Shown here piece by piece: positions 55,499 to 63,645 of a stretch of 64,000 bases of DNA (positions are counted from its first letter, which is position 1; the number at the start of each line of letters is the position of its first letter). Below the pieces are notes generated by a model. That model saw only the letters and a program-made list of their open reading frames with translations. It was not told the DNA's origin and searched no databases. Where the stretch lies: assembly GCA_947498705.1 (NCBI GenBank), contig CANMLW010000001.1, forward strand, positions 1,054,001 through 1,118,000. Direction: 5' to 3'. The DNA comes from an uncultured Aquimarina sp. (lineage in GTDB: Bacteria > Bacteroidota > Bacteroidia > Flavobacteriales > Flavobacteriaceae). Made by a program: the position numbers and the translations under genes.

Positions 55499-55558
55499 TC
55501 GTTTAAATTTTAGTATTGTTTAAAAAAATAAATCTTATTGTTTATCAATTTATTCCTT

Positions 55559-56521
55559 TTAAAAAACATCTTTTAACAATTCACTTAATTGTTCGAACTC
55601 TATCAGAAATGCATCATGACCATGTGCCGAACAAATACTTCCATGCGTTACATTACTTTTTATTTTTTTTAACGCTGCAAAGGTAGCTTTATCTTCGGCT
55701 TCTGTAAAAAATATATCAGAATCTACACTTATAATATGAATATTTGATTCGATATTTTCGACTACTTCTTCAAAACATCCTCTTTCTGCAGTTATATCTA
55801 TATGAGCCAATACATGATTTAATGATTTATACGCCAGTAATGAAAATCTTTTTTCTAGCCTTTTACCATGATGAATTAGCCAACTTTCGACATTAAACAT
55901 ATCTTTTTCGTCATTATAACTTCCGTCAAACTTCTGTTTAAATGACTGCGGTGATCTATACATGATCATTGCATGTAGTCGCGCATCATGTACCGGGTTA
56001 CTAGAATTTAAAAGAATCTGCTCTTGTACCAAGCAATTTGCTTTTAACCAGTCTGTAGATTTCCAATCGGCTGCTATCGGAATCAAATGTTTGATCATTT
56101 TTGGCTGTAACACAGCTAATTCCCAAGCAATTCCTCCTCCTACCGAACCTCCTATAACAGCGTATAGTTTTTGCACATTCAGTTTTTGCAATCCTTCTGC
56201 AAATATTGCTGCAATATCTCTTGCTGTAAAAATCTTATATTCTTCAAAAAGGTTTTCTTTTACTCCATCATATCCATTACCTGGGATATTAAAAGACACT
56301 ATAGTATACTGATCAGTATCGATACTTTTTCCTTTTCCTATCAAACCGTTCCACCATCCATTTTCTCCACAAACAGTAGAGTTACCGGTAAGTGCATGAT
56401 TCACCAAAACTATAGGCGCGGTGTGCAATGGTTTTCCAAAGGTTTCAAATGTTAAAGATATCTGATCAATATACCTACCCTTTACCGTTGTAAAGTTTGA
56501 AATGTCTAATTTTTGAAGCAT
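55559..56521 (-). CDS. metX: Homoserine O-acetyltransferase-like alpha/beta hydrolase
   Basis: 320 residues, shorter than the usual 350-380 of MetX. The nucleophile is in VIGGSVGGGIAWELAV (GxSxGG), the oxyanion region in VNHALTGNS, and the catalytic His in the C-terminal SAHGHDAFLIEF. It activates homoserine with acetyl-CoA (or succinyl-CoA, depending on residues I cannot judge). It lies between metY and thrA, which supports a methionine role. The lost 30-60 residues are mostly in the lid domain. Confidence 0.9.
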   Translation of the reverse strand: MLQKLDISNFTTVKGRYIDQISLTFETFGKPLHTAPIVLVNHALTGNSTVCGENGWWNGLIGKGKSIDTDQYTIVSFNIPGNGYDGVKENLFEEYKIFTARDIAAIFAEGLQKLNVQKLYAVIGGSVGGGIAWELAVLQPKMIKHLIPIAADWKSTDWLKANCLVQEQILLNSSNPVHDARLHAMIMYRSPQSFKQKFDGSYNDEKDMFNVESWLIHHGKRLEKRFSLLAYKSLNHVLAHIDITAERGCFEEVVENIESNIHIISVDSDIFFTEAEDKATFAALKKIKSNVTHGSICSAHGHDAFLIEFEQLSELLKDVF

Positions 56522-56539
56522 AAATAATTATAATATAGA

Positions 56540-57817
56540 TTAGCCTATTTTTGCAAATGCGGCGCTTAGGTCTTCTTTTAAATCCTCTAGATCCTCTAAA
56601 CCAACTGATAACCTTATTAGATCCTGAGTTACTCCTGTAGATTCCTGTTGTTGCTCATTCAGTTGTTGATGAGTTGTACTTGCTGGGTGTATAATCAATG
56701 ATTTTGAGTCTCCTATATTAGCTAACAAAGAAAATATAGCTGTTTCATTGGCCACGGTTTTAGCAGAATCAAACCCACCTTTTACCCCAAATGTAATAAT
56801 CCCGCTTTGTCCTTTTGGCAAGTACTCTTTAGCCAAGTTATAATAGGAATCATTTTCTAGTCCAGGATATTTTACCCAAGTCACCTTATCTTGTTTTTCT
56901 AACCATTGTGCAAGTTGTAATGCATTTTGACTGTGTTTTTGAATTCTGATATCCAATGTTTCTAAGCCTTGCAAAATCTGAAATGAATTAAACGGACTTA
57001 AGGCAGCACCATAATCTCTTAATCCCTCTATTCGAATCTTAGCTATAAACGCAGCTGCTCCCAACACATCATGATAAATTAGTCCATGATAACCTGGAGA
57101 TGGCTCTGTAAATTCTGGAAACTTACCACTAGACCAATCAAAAGTACCGGCATCTATAATAACTCCTCCTAAAGAAGTTCCATTACCACTAATGTACTTG
57201 GTAAGCGAGTGAATAACAATATTAGCCCCATACTCGATCGGATTTAGCAATGCTGGCGTTGCAACGGTATTATCTACAATAAACGGCAACTTACTAGCTT
57301 TTGCCACAGAAGAAATCGCCTTTAGATCTAATACATCCAATTTGGGGTTCCCAAGAGATTCGACAAAAAATACTTTTGTGTTTTCTTGTATAGCTTCCTC
57401 AAAATTTTGAGGATTTGAAGGGTCTACAAATGTAGTAGTAATCCCTAATCTTGGTAAGGTAACACTCAAAAGGTTATAGGTACCACCATACAAACTACTA
57501 GAAGCCACTATATGATCCCCTGCTTTAAGTAATGTAAGTAACGTTGTACTTATAGCCGCCGTGCCAGAGGCTGTAACCACTGCAGCGATTCCTCCTTCCA
57601 AAGCAGCAAGACGCTGCTCCAAAATATCATTTGTTGGATTATTTAATCTTGTATAAATAAATCCAGGCTCTGATAGATTAAATAGGTTGGCTGCATGATC
57701 TGCATCATTAAAAACATAAGATGTTGTTTGATAAATAGGTACCGCTCTAGTCCCTGCATTGGCAGATACATCATGACCAGCGTGTAGTGCTTCTGTTGCA
57801 AATTTTTGTGAACTCAT
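56540..57817 (-). CDS. metY: O-acetylhomoserine sulfhydrylase (MetY type)
   Basis: 425-residue PLP enzyme. TRLNNPTNDILEQRLAALEGG, FVESLGNPKLDVLD, the PLP lysine in HSLTKYISGNGTSLGGV, and NIGDSKSLIIHPASTTHQQL are characteristic. It makes homocysteine directly from O-acetylhomoserine and sulfide. First gene of the operon controlled by the SAM-I riboswitch at 57992-58096 and its terminator at 57913. The operon also encodes a second sulfhydrylase (metZ at its end). Confidence 0.94.
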   Translation of the reverse strand: MSSQKFATEALHAGHDVSANAGTRAVPIYQTTSYVFNDADHAANLFNLSEPGFIYTRLNNPTNDILEQRLAALEGGIAAVVTASGTAAISTTLLTLLKAGDHIVASSSLYGGTYNLLSVTLPRLGITTTFVDPSNPQNFEEAIQENTKVFFVESLGNPKLDVLDLKAISSVAKASKLPFIVDNTVATPALLNPIEYGANIVIHSLTKYISGNGTSLGGVIIDAGTFDWSSGKFPEFTEPSPGYHGLIYHDVLGAAAFIAKIRIEGLRDYGAALSPFNSFQILQGLETLDIRIQKHSQNALQLAQWLEKQDKVTWVKYPGLENDSYYNLAKEYLPKGQSGIITFGVKGGFDSAKTVANETAIFSLLANIGDSKSLIIHPASTTHQQLNEQQQESTGVTQDLIRLSVGLEDLEDLKEDLSAAFAKIG

Positions 57818-57912
57818 AATTCTTTTCTTTTTAGTTGTTTTGGATACACCAAAATAACAGTTACTAAAAACATCTGAGATTACTTCTCAAAATATGGTTT
57901 CATTACCAATAC

Positions 57913-57934
57913 AAAAAAACATCTAAAGATGTTT
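57913..57934 (-). terminator. Riboswitch-linked intrinsic terminator before metY
   Basis: On the minus strand AAACATC, a UUUA loop, GATGTTT and further T give a 7-bp stem ending in seven T. It lies 58 bases after the SAM-I aptamer and about 95 bases before the metY ATG. It is the natural expression platform for termination at high SAM. Confidence 0.75.
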
Positions 57935-57991
57935 ATGTTTTAAATTAAAAAAGAAAGGAAGCAACAATTACAGAAAAGCAATTGTGTCGTG

Positions 57992-58096
57992 GTTATCTTT
58001 TCCTAAGCATTCTTAGGATAGAATTTAGCACCTTCTTTATAAATAAAGGGTTGCTAAGGTTTCATCGGGTCTATTCCCTCCACCTTTCTTAATAAC
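57992..58096 (-). promoter_or_regulatory. SAM-I (S-box) riboswitch in the metY operon leader
   Basis: The minus strand reads GTTATTAAGAAAGGTGGAGG, GAATAGACCCGATGAAACC, TTAGCAACC and AAGGTGCTA, the S-box core. P1 pairs GTTATT (58091-58096) with GATAAC (57992-57997). The variable P4-like arm CCTAAGAATGCTTAGG is a clean hairpin. It shares its core almost base for base with the metH element, so the two leaders are controlled together. Confidence 0.95.
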
Positions 58097-58125
58097 TTAA
58101 TTAACATGTATAAGAAACTTCGAGG

Positions 58126-58133
58126 CAAAGCTA
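58126..58133 (-). promoter_or_regulatory. Promoter -7 element (TAGCTTTG) of the metY operon
   Basis: On the minus strand TAGCTTTG matches TAnnTTTG and would start transcription about 25 bases before the S-box aptamer. The nearest TTG is 23 bases upstream, slightly beyond the preferred spacing. Confidence 0.45.
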
Positions 58134-58248
58134 CTAATTATTTTTAAATCACCTCACAATTATTTAAAAATAATTTCACCACAAATTTTATACTAATTGA
58201 GTAATAATTAATGATGTGTTAAATACCTTTAATTCATATCTTTTTTTT

Positions 58249-58256
58249 TACCTTTG
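58249..58256 (+). promoter_or_regulatory. Promoter -7 element (TACCTTTG) of metK
   Basis: TACCTTTG matches TAnnTTTG on the plus strand, 17 bases before the SAM-II-type aptamer. The -33 region is T-rich without an exact TTTG at the best spacing. Confidence 0.5.
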
Positions 58257-58272
58257 GCCGCAAAATAGTACT

Positions 58273-58349
58273 AAGGGAAAGATTTGACTGATTGCAACCC
58301 TATATGATGTATAGTTTTAGCTATACAGATTTAAAATGCTAAAGCAGTT
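58273..58349 (+). promoter_or_regulatory. SAM-II-type pseudoknot riboswitch candidate in the metK leader
   Basis: The order of conserved SAM-II segments is present. A P1 5' arm AGGG (58274-58277) is followed by the loop GATTTGACTGATTGCAA and P1 3' arm CCCT (58298-58301). An inserted hairpin GTATAG/CTATAC comes next, then AAAATGCTAAAGCAGTT. The pseudoknot helix would pair GACTG (58286-58290) with CAGTT (58345-58349). Position in front of the SAM synthetase gene fits feedback control. A downstream CAGTCAAA (58388-58395) is exactly complementary to TTTGACTG (58283-58290) in the aptamer loop and could form the competing structure. No terminator is seen, so control of translation is more likely. 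The hairpin insert is not part of the best-known SAM-II form. Confidence 0.72.
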
Positions 58350-58419
58350 CGATTTTACAAATTATATCGAAGCTTCGCATGTAAATCCAGTCAAAGTTCT
58401 CTTGACAAAACAATAACAA

Positions 58420-59676
58420 ATGGCATATTTATTTACTTCAGAAAGTGTATCTGAAGGACACCCGGATAAAATAGCAGATCAAATTAGTGACGCTCTATTA
58501 GATAATTTTCTTGCTTTTGATGCAGATTCTAAAGTTGCATGTGAAACATTGGTTACTACTGGCCAAGTGGTTCTAGCAGGAGAGGTAAAATCAAAAACTT
58601 ATCTTGATGTACAACACATTGCCAGAGATGTTATTAATAACATTGGTTATACTAAAGGAGAATACCAATTTAATGGAGATTCTTGCGGTGTTATCTCTTT
58701 GATTCATGAACAATCACAAGACATTAATCAAGGGGTTGATCGTGAAACCAAAGAAGAACAAGGAGCTGGTGACCAAGGAATGATGTTTGGGTACGCAACT
58801 AAAGAAACGGCTAACTATATGCCGTTAGCACTTGATATCTCTCATAAAATACTATTAGAATTAGCAAAGTTAAGAAGAGAAGGAAAAGAAATACCATATT
58901 TGCGTCCTGATTCTAAAAGTCAAGTAACTATCGAATATAATGATGATAACATCCCGCAACGTATTGTTGCAATAGTGGTATCTACGCAGCATGATGATTT
59001 TGATAGTAATGATGATGCTATGCTTACTAAAATAAAAAGTGACATTGTTTCTATTTTAATCCCAAGAGTTATTGCACAGCTTCCAGAATATGTTCAAGGT
59101 TTATTTAATGATGCTATTACCTATCATATAAACCCAACAGGAAAATTTGTTATTGGTGGACCTCATGGAGATACAGGATTAACTGGAAGAAAAATTATCG
59201 TAGATACTTATGGAGGAAAAGGAGCTCATGGAGGAGGTGCTTTTTCTGGAAAAGACCCTAGTAAAGTTGACCGATCAGCTGCATATGCTTCTCGTCATAT
59301 CGCAAAAAATTTGGTAGCTGCAGGTATTGCCAACGAAGTTTTGGTTCAAGTGTCTTATGCTATTGGTGTAGTAGAGCCAACTTCTATTTTCATTGACACA
59401 TATGGTACCAGTACCTTAGGACTTACTGATGGAGAAATTGCAGAAAAGGTAGCAACTATTTTTGACATGCGTCCTGCTGCTATAGAAAAACGACTCAAAC
59501 TACGTAATCCCATTTATTTAGAAACTGCTGCATATGGACATATGGGAAAAGAGCCTAAAACCATTACAAAAGTTTTTGAAAGTCCCTATTCTGGAAAGAT
59601 AACAAAAGAAGTAGAACTCTTTACTTGGGAAAAATTAGACTATGTAGATGCTGTTAAAAAAGCGTTCAACCTATAA
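58420..59676 (+). CDS. metK: S-adenosylmethionine synthetase
   Basis: 418 residues. It makes SAM from methionine and ATP in the cytoplasm. Motifs are [23 protein letters not shown] at the N-terminus, [13 protein letters not shown] (hexapeptide region), [21 protein letters not shown] and the P-loop-like [22 protein letters not shown]. About 20-30 residues longer than many bacterial MetK, as is common in Bacteroidetes. Divergent from the metY operon; the shared 600-base spacer holds two different SAM riboswitch classes, one for each direction. Confidence 0.97.
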   Translation: MAYLFTSESVSEGHPDKIADQISDALLDNFLAFDADSKVACETLVTTGQVVLAGEVKSKTYLDVQHIARDVINNIGYTKGEYQFNGDSCGVISLIHEQSQDINQGVDRETKEEQGAGDQGMMFGYATKETANYMPLALDISHKILLELAKLRREGKEIPYLRPDSKSQVTIEYNDDNIPQRIVAIVVSTQHDDFDSNDDAMLTKIKSDIVSILIPRVIAQLPEYVQGLFNDAITYHINPTGKFVIGGPHGDTGLTGRKIIVDTYGGKGAHGGGAFSGKDPSKVDRSAAYASRHIAKNLVAAGIANEVLVQVSYAIGVVEPTSIFIDTYGTSTLGLTDGEIAEKVATIFDMRPAAIEKRLKLRNPIYLETAAYGHMGKEPKTITKVFESPYSGKITKEVELFTWEKLDYVDAVKKAFNL

Positions 59677-59731
59677 CTTTATCGTAAAAAACAGTCCTTA
59701 TATCGATTTTACAACAATACCTATAAAAAAT

Positions 59732-59745
59732 GCGGTCTTACCGTA
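59732..59745. promoter_or_regulatory. Inverted-repeat motif GCGGTCTTACCGTA upstream of a small secreted protein
   Basis: CGGT and ACCG flank a 3-base spacer. A near-copy (GCGGTTTTTCCGTA) occurs at 60582-60595 before the paralogous gene, at a similar distance from the start codon (150 and 160 bases). Shared position and sequence suggest an operator for a common regulator. The regulator is unknown. Confidence 0.45.
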
Positions 59746-59894
59746 GCATAAAACGAAGTAATATTATTATTTTTACAGCGTTAACTTGTTGTAACACTTG
59801 TGTAGCATATTTATTATTTTGAGGGGAATAATTTTGATATGTTTTTTAATGTTAAAATGATTAAGATCGTAATAACGTATTAAAATTCTGGGAA

Positions 59895-60251
59895 ATGAAA
59901 TTAAATCTTGTAATCTACTTCACATTTTTATTTGTTTGTAGCATGTCCTTTGGACAAGACTTTCAGACAGACTATTCTTCTGTAAGATCTATTGATAATC
60001 AAATTCAAGAAGAGCAATACAGTACAAATCAGGAGGATGTAGTTGTTAACAGATTAATTGTAGAATCTTCTATTCTTACCAAAGACAAAGATTTTTACAG
60101 TAAAAAAGAGTGGCGAAGAATAAAAAGAGAATTGAGAAAAAACAAAAAGAAAGCTTTTAGCTTCAAAAATAATATCCATACCTCTAAAACGTTGGATACA
60201 ATACATGTTAATATTCCTCTTGACAAAAACACCAGTATATCATCCTGGTAA
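59895..60251 (+). CDS. Small secreted protein, paralogue A
   Basis: 118 residues with a signal peptide (IYFTFLFVCSMSFGQ). The C-terminal part KKEWRRIKRELRKNKKKAF then SKTLDTIHVNIPL is shared with the gene at 60755 (DKEWAELKEQMKKNRKK and SKTLDTIYLDVPL). The basic helix followed by this short conserved strand defines a family I do not recognise. The two copies and their matching upstream motifs point to a local duplication. Location probably periplasmic or outside the cell. Confidence 0.7.
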   Translation: MKLNLVIYFTFLFVCSMSFGQDFQTDYSSVRSIDNQIQEEQYSTNQEDVVVNRLIVESSILTKDKDFYSKKEWRRIKRELRKNKKKAFSFKNNIHTSKTLDTIHVNIPLDKNTSISSW

Positions 60252-60581
60252 ATGATTAATCAAACATTGTAATATACCTAAACATACAATAAAAAAGACT
60301 GTATGGTATCAATTAGTTTTTTTGAAGGAAAAAAATGACACTTTTTTAATTGATTTCCCTCAAAAAAACACTTAAAATCATAGAATTTGTGTTGTTTATA
60401 GAAAAAAAACGACATTTTATCCTATTTTTTAAAAACGCTCTCAGGCGTTACTACTACTAGTCTGATGGCAGATTTTATACATTTTTCTTCAAAAATTCAA
60501 AAACTGGTCTTAAAGTTCCCTGAACACCAGTAATGACAATACCTCGAAGCACTTTTAGGGGAGAAATCCCCATATAAATTT
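60252..60581. other. Intergenic region between the two paralogues
   Basis: About 330 AT-rich bases with no supported ORF. A small hairpin (AACGC/GCGTT near 60434-60449) lacks a T-run, and a GGGGA...TCCCC pairing near 60559 is short. The region leads to the inverted-repeat motif at 60582. Confidence 0.5.
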
Positions 60582-60595
60582 GCGGTTTTTCCGTA
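60582..60595. promoter_or_regulatory. Inverted-repeat motif GCGGTTTTTCCGTA upstream of paralogue B
   Basis: CGG and CCG arms flank five T. It matches the motif at 59732 in 11 of 14 positions or better and sits 160 bases before the start of the second paralogue. In both places the sequence upstream is ATAAA-rich followed by TGCGGT. Confidence 0.45.
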
Positions 60596-60754
60596 ACCTA
60601 CTTTTAATCATTATACCTATCTTAGCTATTGAATATTAACCACTTATATAAAATTTCATAAAAATTATTGTGTTTAATAATCAAATACACAAAACCTACA
60701 TACCCGTTTGTTGACATTACATTATGAATATTAACGTCCCAAAATCCCAAAAAA

Positions 60755-61117
60755 ATGAAAATAACAATGACTGCAGTAATGCTATTGGTATGTCTTTTAT
60801 CAATAGGACAAAACCATGTTACAAATGACGAATTAAGTAAAGTAGTATCATCTGTCACTCAAATAGAACAAAACAATCCAGAAGTTCATCAATACAGGTT
60901 AATTGCTCCTTTGGCAATACTTGCGAAAAAACAGAGAGATGCTGAATACTATAAAAAAAGCAACACTTATGATGATAAAGAATGGGCAGAGCTAAAAGAA
61001 CAAATGAAAAAAAACAGAAAAAAAATATCCTATGACATCTATGTTTCTAAGACATTAGACACTATTTATCTTGATGTACCTTTACGCTGTAATAATTCTC
61101 GTTTATCCGATCTCTAG
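60755..61117 (+). CDS. Small secreted protein, paralogue B
   Basis: 120 residues with a signal peptide (MTAVMLLVCLLSIGQ). It shares the C-terminal block DKEWAELKEQMKKNRKK then SKTLDTIYLDVPL with the protein at 59895; the central region has diverged (NNPEVHQYRLIAPLAILAKK). Function unknown. It is followed by a very long terminator stem. Confidence 0.7.
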   Translation: MKITMTAVMLLVCLLSIGQNHVTNDELSKVVSSVTQIEQNNPEVHQYRLIAPLAILAKKQRDAEYYKKSNTYDDKEWAELKEQMKKNRKKISYDIYVSKTLDTIYLDVPLRCNNSRLSDL

Positions 61118-61142
61118 TATTCCTAAGCTAATCAATACAAAT

Positions 61143-61186
61143 AAACAGAAAAGAGAATAATTGTTCAATTATTCTCTTTTCTGTTT
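61143..61186. terminator. 20-bp stem bidirectional terminator
   Basis: A perfect 20-bp inverted repeat, AAACAGAAAAGAGAATAATT and its complement, with a GTTC loop. It lies between convergent genes (paralogue B on plus, DoxX on minus), 25 bases from each stop codon, and can serve both. Confidence 0.85.
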
Positions 61187-61210
61187 GATAATCTAATCTA
61201 TACTTTCTTA

Positions 61211-61633
61211 CTACTGTTGCATTTTTAAGTAATAATCTACAGAATGTTTTCCTGAACCATAGAATACGAAAAACACGCATAATAAAAGAATTACACTTGC
61301 AATAACAAGGTTAGCTGTATTCATCGTCCCAATAAAATTGATAAGAACGGCTCCAATAATCAAAGGAAGCTGTACTATAACCGACCATCTCGTTAACAAC
61401 CCAAATGCAATTAGAATACCACCGATTAAGTGTGCAGGAGCTACATAATGAATGATAATCATCGATCCAGCCAAATTCTGAACGGGTTTTATTAAATCCA
61501 CCAAAATTTGGCTATTACTCATAAAATCAATCCCTTTTATGAATAGAAAAACTCCCAATGAAACTCTTAATAGATCCAAAGGGTAATACGTATGAGCATT
61601 TGCCCATTTATTTAATGATTTTATTGTTGGCAT
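61211..61633 (-). CDS. DoxX-family membrane protein
   Basis: 141 residues from MPTIKSLNKWANAHTYYP (61633); the open frame reaches back to 61786 into the neighbouring gene but that extension is not conserved. Four transmembrane helices: RVSLGVFLFIKGIDF, SMIIIHYVAPAHLIGGILIAFGL, WSVIVQLPLIIGAVLINFIG and VIASVILLLCVFFVFYG. This is the DoxX/terminal quinol oxidase subunit-like fold, a broad family of inner-membrane proteins linked to redox stress. Role here unknown. Confidence 0.86.
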   Translation of the reverse strand: MPTIKSLNKWANAHTYYPLDLLRVSLGVFLFIKGIDFMSNSQILVDLIKPVQNLAGSMIIIHYVAPAHLIGGILIAFGLLTRWSVIVQLPLIIGAVLINFIGTMNTANLVIASVILLLCVFFVFYGSGKHSVDYYLKMQQ

Positions 61634-61718
61634 AACTAAAGAATATTGATTACACCTATATAATATACTGATTTTTAACATTATAACAAAAAAACAAGTA
61701 CTTATAAAACCGCCTGGT

Positions 61719-62906
61719 TTACTCTTTGGTTTGTCGAATCGCCTTATACTTACGTATAATAACATTTGTCTTAAGCAAGGCAGCAAGCCCTGAAATCAAA
61801 TCATTGATTTTTAAACGAATACCCTTTACAACATTATATGAATAGCTTTTTAGGTCTTTTTCATGCTTATAATAATAAAGTACAATCCCACTAATACTTA
61901 TAATAAAAAACAATGCACCTATAAAAATCTCGACAACATTAAGTTGATGGTAAAAAAAACGATTGAGCCCGAGACCGAACCAACTACCATACAACACAAA
62001 AAAGTGAAGTATATATATAGACAATGTTCGCTTTCCTATATTAGTTAGTATTTTGCTAGTAAGAAAATCTTTCAACAAAACAAAAACAGAAAAAAGAATT
62101 AAAACATTTCCAAGCCTTATAAATAGAAAGTTATTATATGCCACCGACTTAAAAACAACCACACCTGTAACATTATGTAATAGCATTAATACTGGCGAAG
62201 AGCAAAACATCAACAATACTCCAACAATACTTAGAGAGAGTATCGCATGCTTATAAAATTTAGGACCATTTTTATGTTTCAAAAACAGACCTGCCATAAA
62301 ACCACCAAAACAAACGTAGCCAAACCAGGGAAACAATGTAAAAACAGAACCATTTTTAGAGGTAAAATAATTTGCTACTGTTTTGGGTAAAAACTCTAAA
62401 TTCCAGATACTATAGACCGGTTCTAGTAAAAAAATAACCAGTCCCAAGCACAAAAGCGTTGTTAGAAAATAAGTTTTATTAATTTGATATACAATTAGGT
62501 AAATCGATATCAACAGTAATAAAGAAGTGCCAATACAATGTAAAACATCTACATAAAAAAAAGAAGGATTTACAGTACCCTCAAAAATAGCAAAGAGACT
62601 TAAACGTAAAAAGTATCCCCATAAAATAACTTTAACAGCTCTTTTTATACCTTTAAGAACTCTTGGGTTCTCTACCCCCTCCTCTTTATTTTTGAGTAAT
62701 AAGTAACTAAAAACAAATCCTGTGATGGTAAAAAAAGTAGGCGCCGTAATTCCTCTAAAATACTCCCATATCACATATACCACATTGCTATTATCTCGAT
62801 ACACATCAGCCAGTAATGCATGTACAAAATGACCTTGTAACATCATTATAATAGCAAATGCTCGTATTGCATCGAGAAAATGCAAGCGATCTTTAGGTTT
62901 AGTCAT
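61719..62906 (-). CDS. Membrane acyltransferase-like protein (HGSNAT/DUF1624 type)
   Basis: 395 residues with about ten transmembrane helices. The N-terminus RLHFLDAIRAFAIIMMLQGHFVHALL and the segment RGITAPTFFTITGFVFSYLLL match the heparan-alpha-glucosaminide N-acetyltransferase catalytic-domain family, with the conserved His in QGHFVH. The related acyltransferase-3 family is an alternative. It may acylate a cell-envelope sugar or lipid; substrate unknown. It precedes the DoxX gene by 85 bases on the same strand. Confidence 0.78.
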   Translation of the reverse strand: MTKPKDRLHFLDAIRAFAIIMMLQGHFVHALLADVYRDNSNVVYVIWEYFRGITAPTFFTITGFVFSYLLLKNKEEGVENPRVLKGIKRAVKVILWGYFLRLSLFAIFEGTVNPSFFYVDVLHCIGTSLLLLISIYLIVYQINKTYFLTTLLCLGLVIFLLEPVYSIWNLEFLPKTVANYFTSKNGSVFTLFPWFGYVCFGGFMAGLFLKHKNGPKFYKHAILSLSIVGVLLMFCSSPVLMLLHNVTGVVVFKSVAYNNFLFIRLGNVLILFSVFVLLKDFLTSKILTNIGKRTLSIYILHFFVLYGSWFGLGLNRFFYHQLNVVEIFIGALFFIISISGIVLYYYKHEKDLKSYSYNVVKGIRLKINDLISGLAALLKTNVIIRKYKAIRQTKE

Positions 62907-63127
62907 TTAATTAGCTTTGGTTAGTCTAACTATCAATATTATAAAATTGTATTCCATATTGACAGTAAACGCAAAACTAAGCAATTCATTTTGGTTTTAT
63001 ACTGGTTTTTAGATATTTATACTACTTTTAATCTTTATTAATAAATCTCTAGTACAAAAACTCTTACATATACAAATCTTTCATTTTTTTACTCCTAAAG
63101 GAGAAAAATAGTTATTAAAAGAGTAAA

Positions 63128-63541
63128 TTAATTTCCTGCAATAACCTTATTTGAAATAGCTCCCAAAGCGTTATTGATAGTTGTAAAAATATCTTCTTGA
63201 TTACTAATATTATGACGAGACTTCAAAAACTCGGGATTATTATATGAGACTTTGACTTCTCCGTGATCATCTTCCCAAATCAATATTTTTTGTGGCAGAT
63301 CTAAACCTATCAATTGAGTTTTTTGCATTAACGGTGTTCCTAATTGAGGGTTACCAAAAAGAATTAGACGTGTTGGATTTAATTGCAAGCCTACAGAGGA
63401 TGCATTTGCCTGGTGATCTAATTGAGCAACTATTTTCAAATTTGGGTTATTAGTAATGATATCTACCAGTGTATTATAAGACTCTTCAAAGTTTTTAGAG
63501 CTTGTTTTCGTAATAATATCTTGCTCTTTTATTGCTGTCAT
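63128..63541 (-). CDS. DUF302 family protein
   Basis: 137 residues without a signal peptide. The DUF302 pattern is seen in FEESYNTLVDIITNNPNLKIVAQLDHQANA, then PTRLILFGNPQLGTPLMQK and GLDLPQKILIWEDDHGEVKVSYN. Function of the family is not known. It is a single gene behind the outer-membrane barrel gene that runs off the window. Confidence 0.88.
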   Translation of the reverse strand: MTAIKEQDIITKTSSKNFEESYNTLVDIITNNPNLKIVAQLDHQANASSVGLQLNPTRLILFGNPQLGTPLMQKTQLIGLDLPQKILIWEDDHGEVKVSYNNPEFLKSRHNISNQEDIFTTINNALGAISNKVIAGN

Positions 63542-63645
63542 TTTATGTATTTTGCAGTTTATATACTAATCTTAGACGAAAGCTATAATCAATGATTACA
63601 AATATTAAATTACAATTATGACACATAGTCTTTTCTGCTGGTTTA

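Noticed and set aside
60434..60449. Hairpin AACGC/GCGTT as a terminator after paralogue A
   Set aside because: Only 5 bp, 185 bases past the stop codon and with no T-run, so there is no support for a terminator.
59732..60595. The two GCGGT...CCGTA motifs as LytTR-type binding sites
   Set aside because: LytTR sites are direct repeats about one and a half helical turns apart; these are inverted repeats within 14 bases, and no LytTR gene is in the window.
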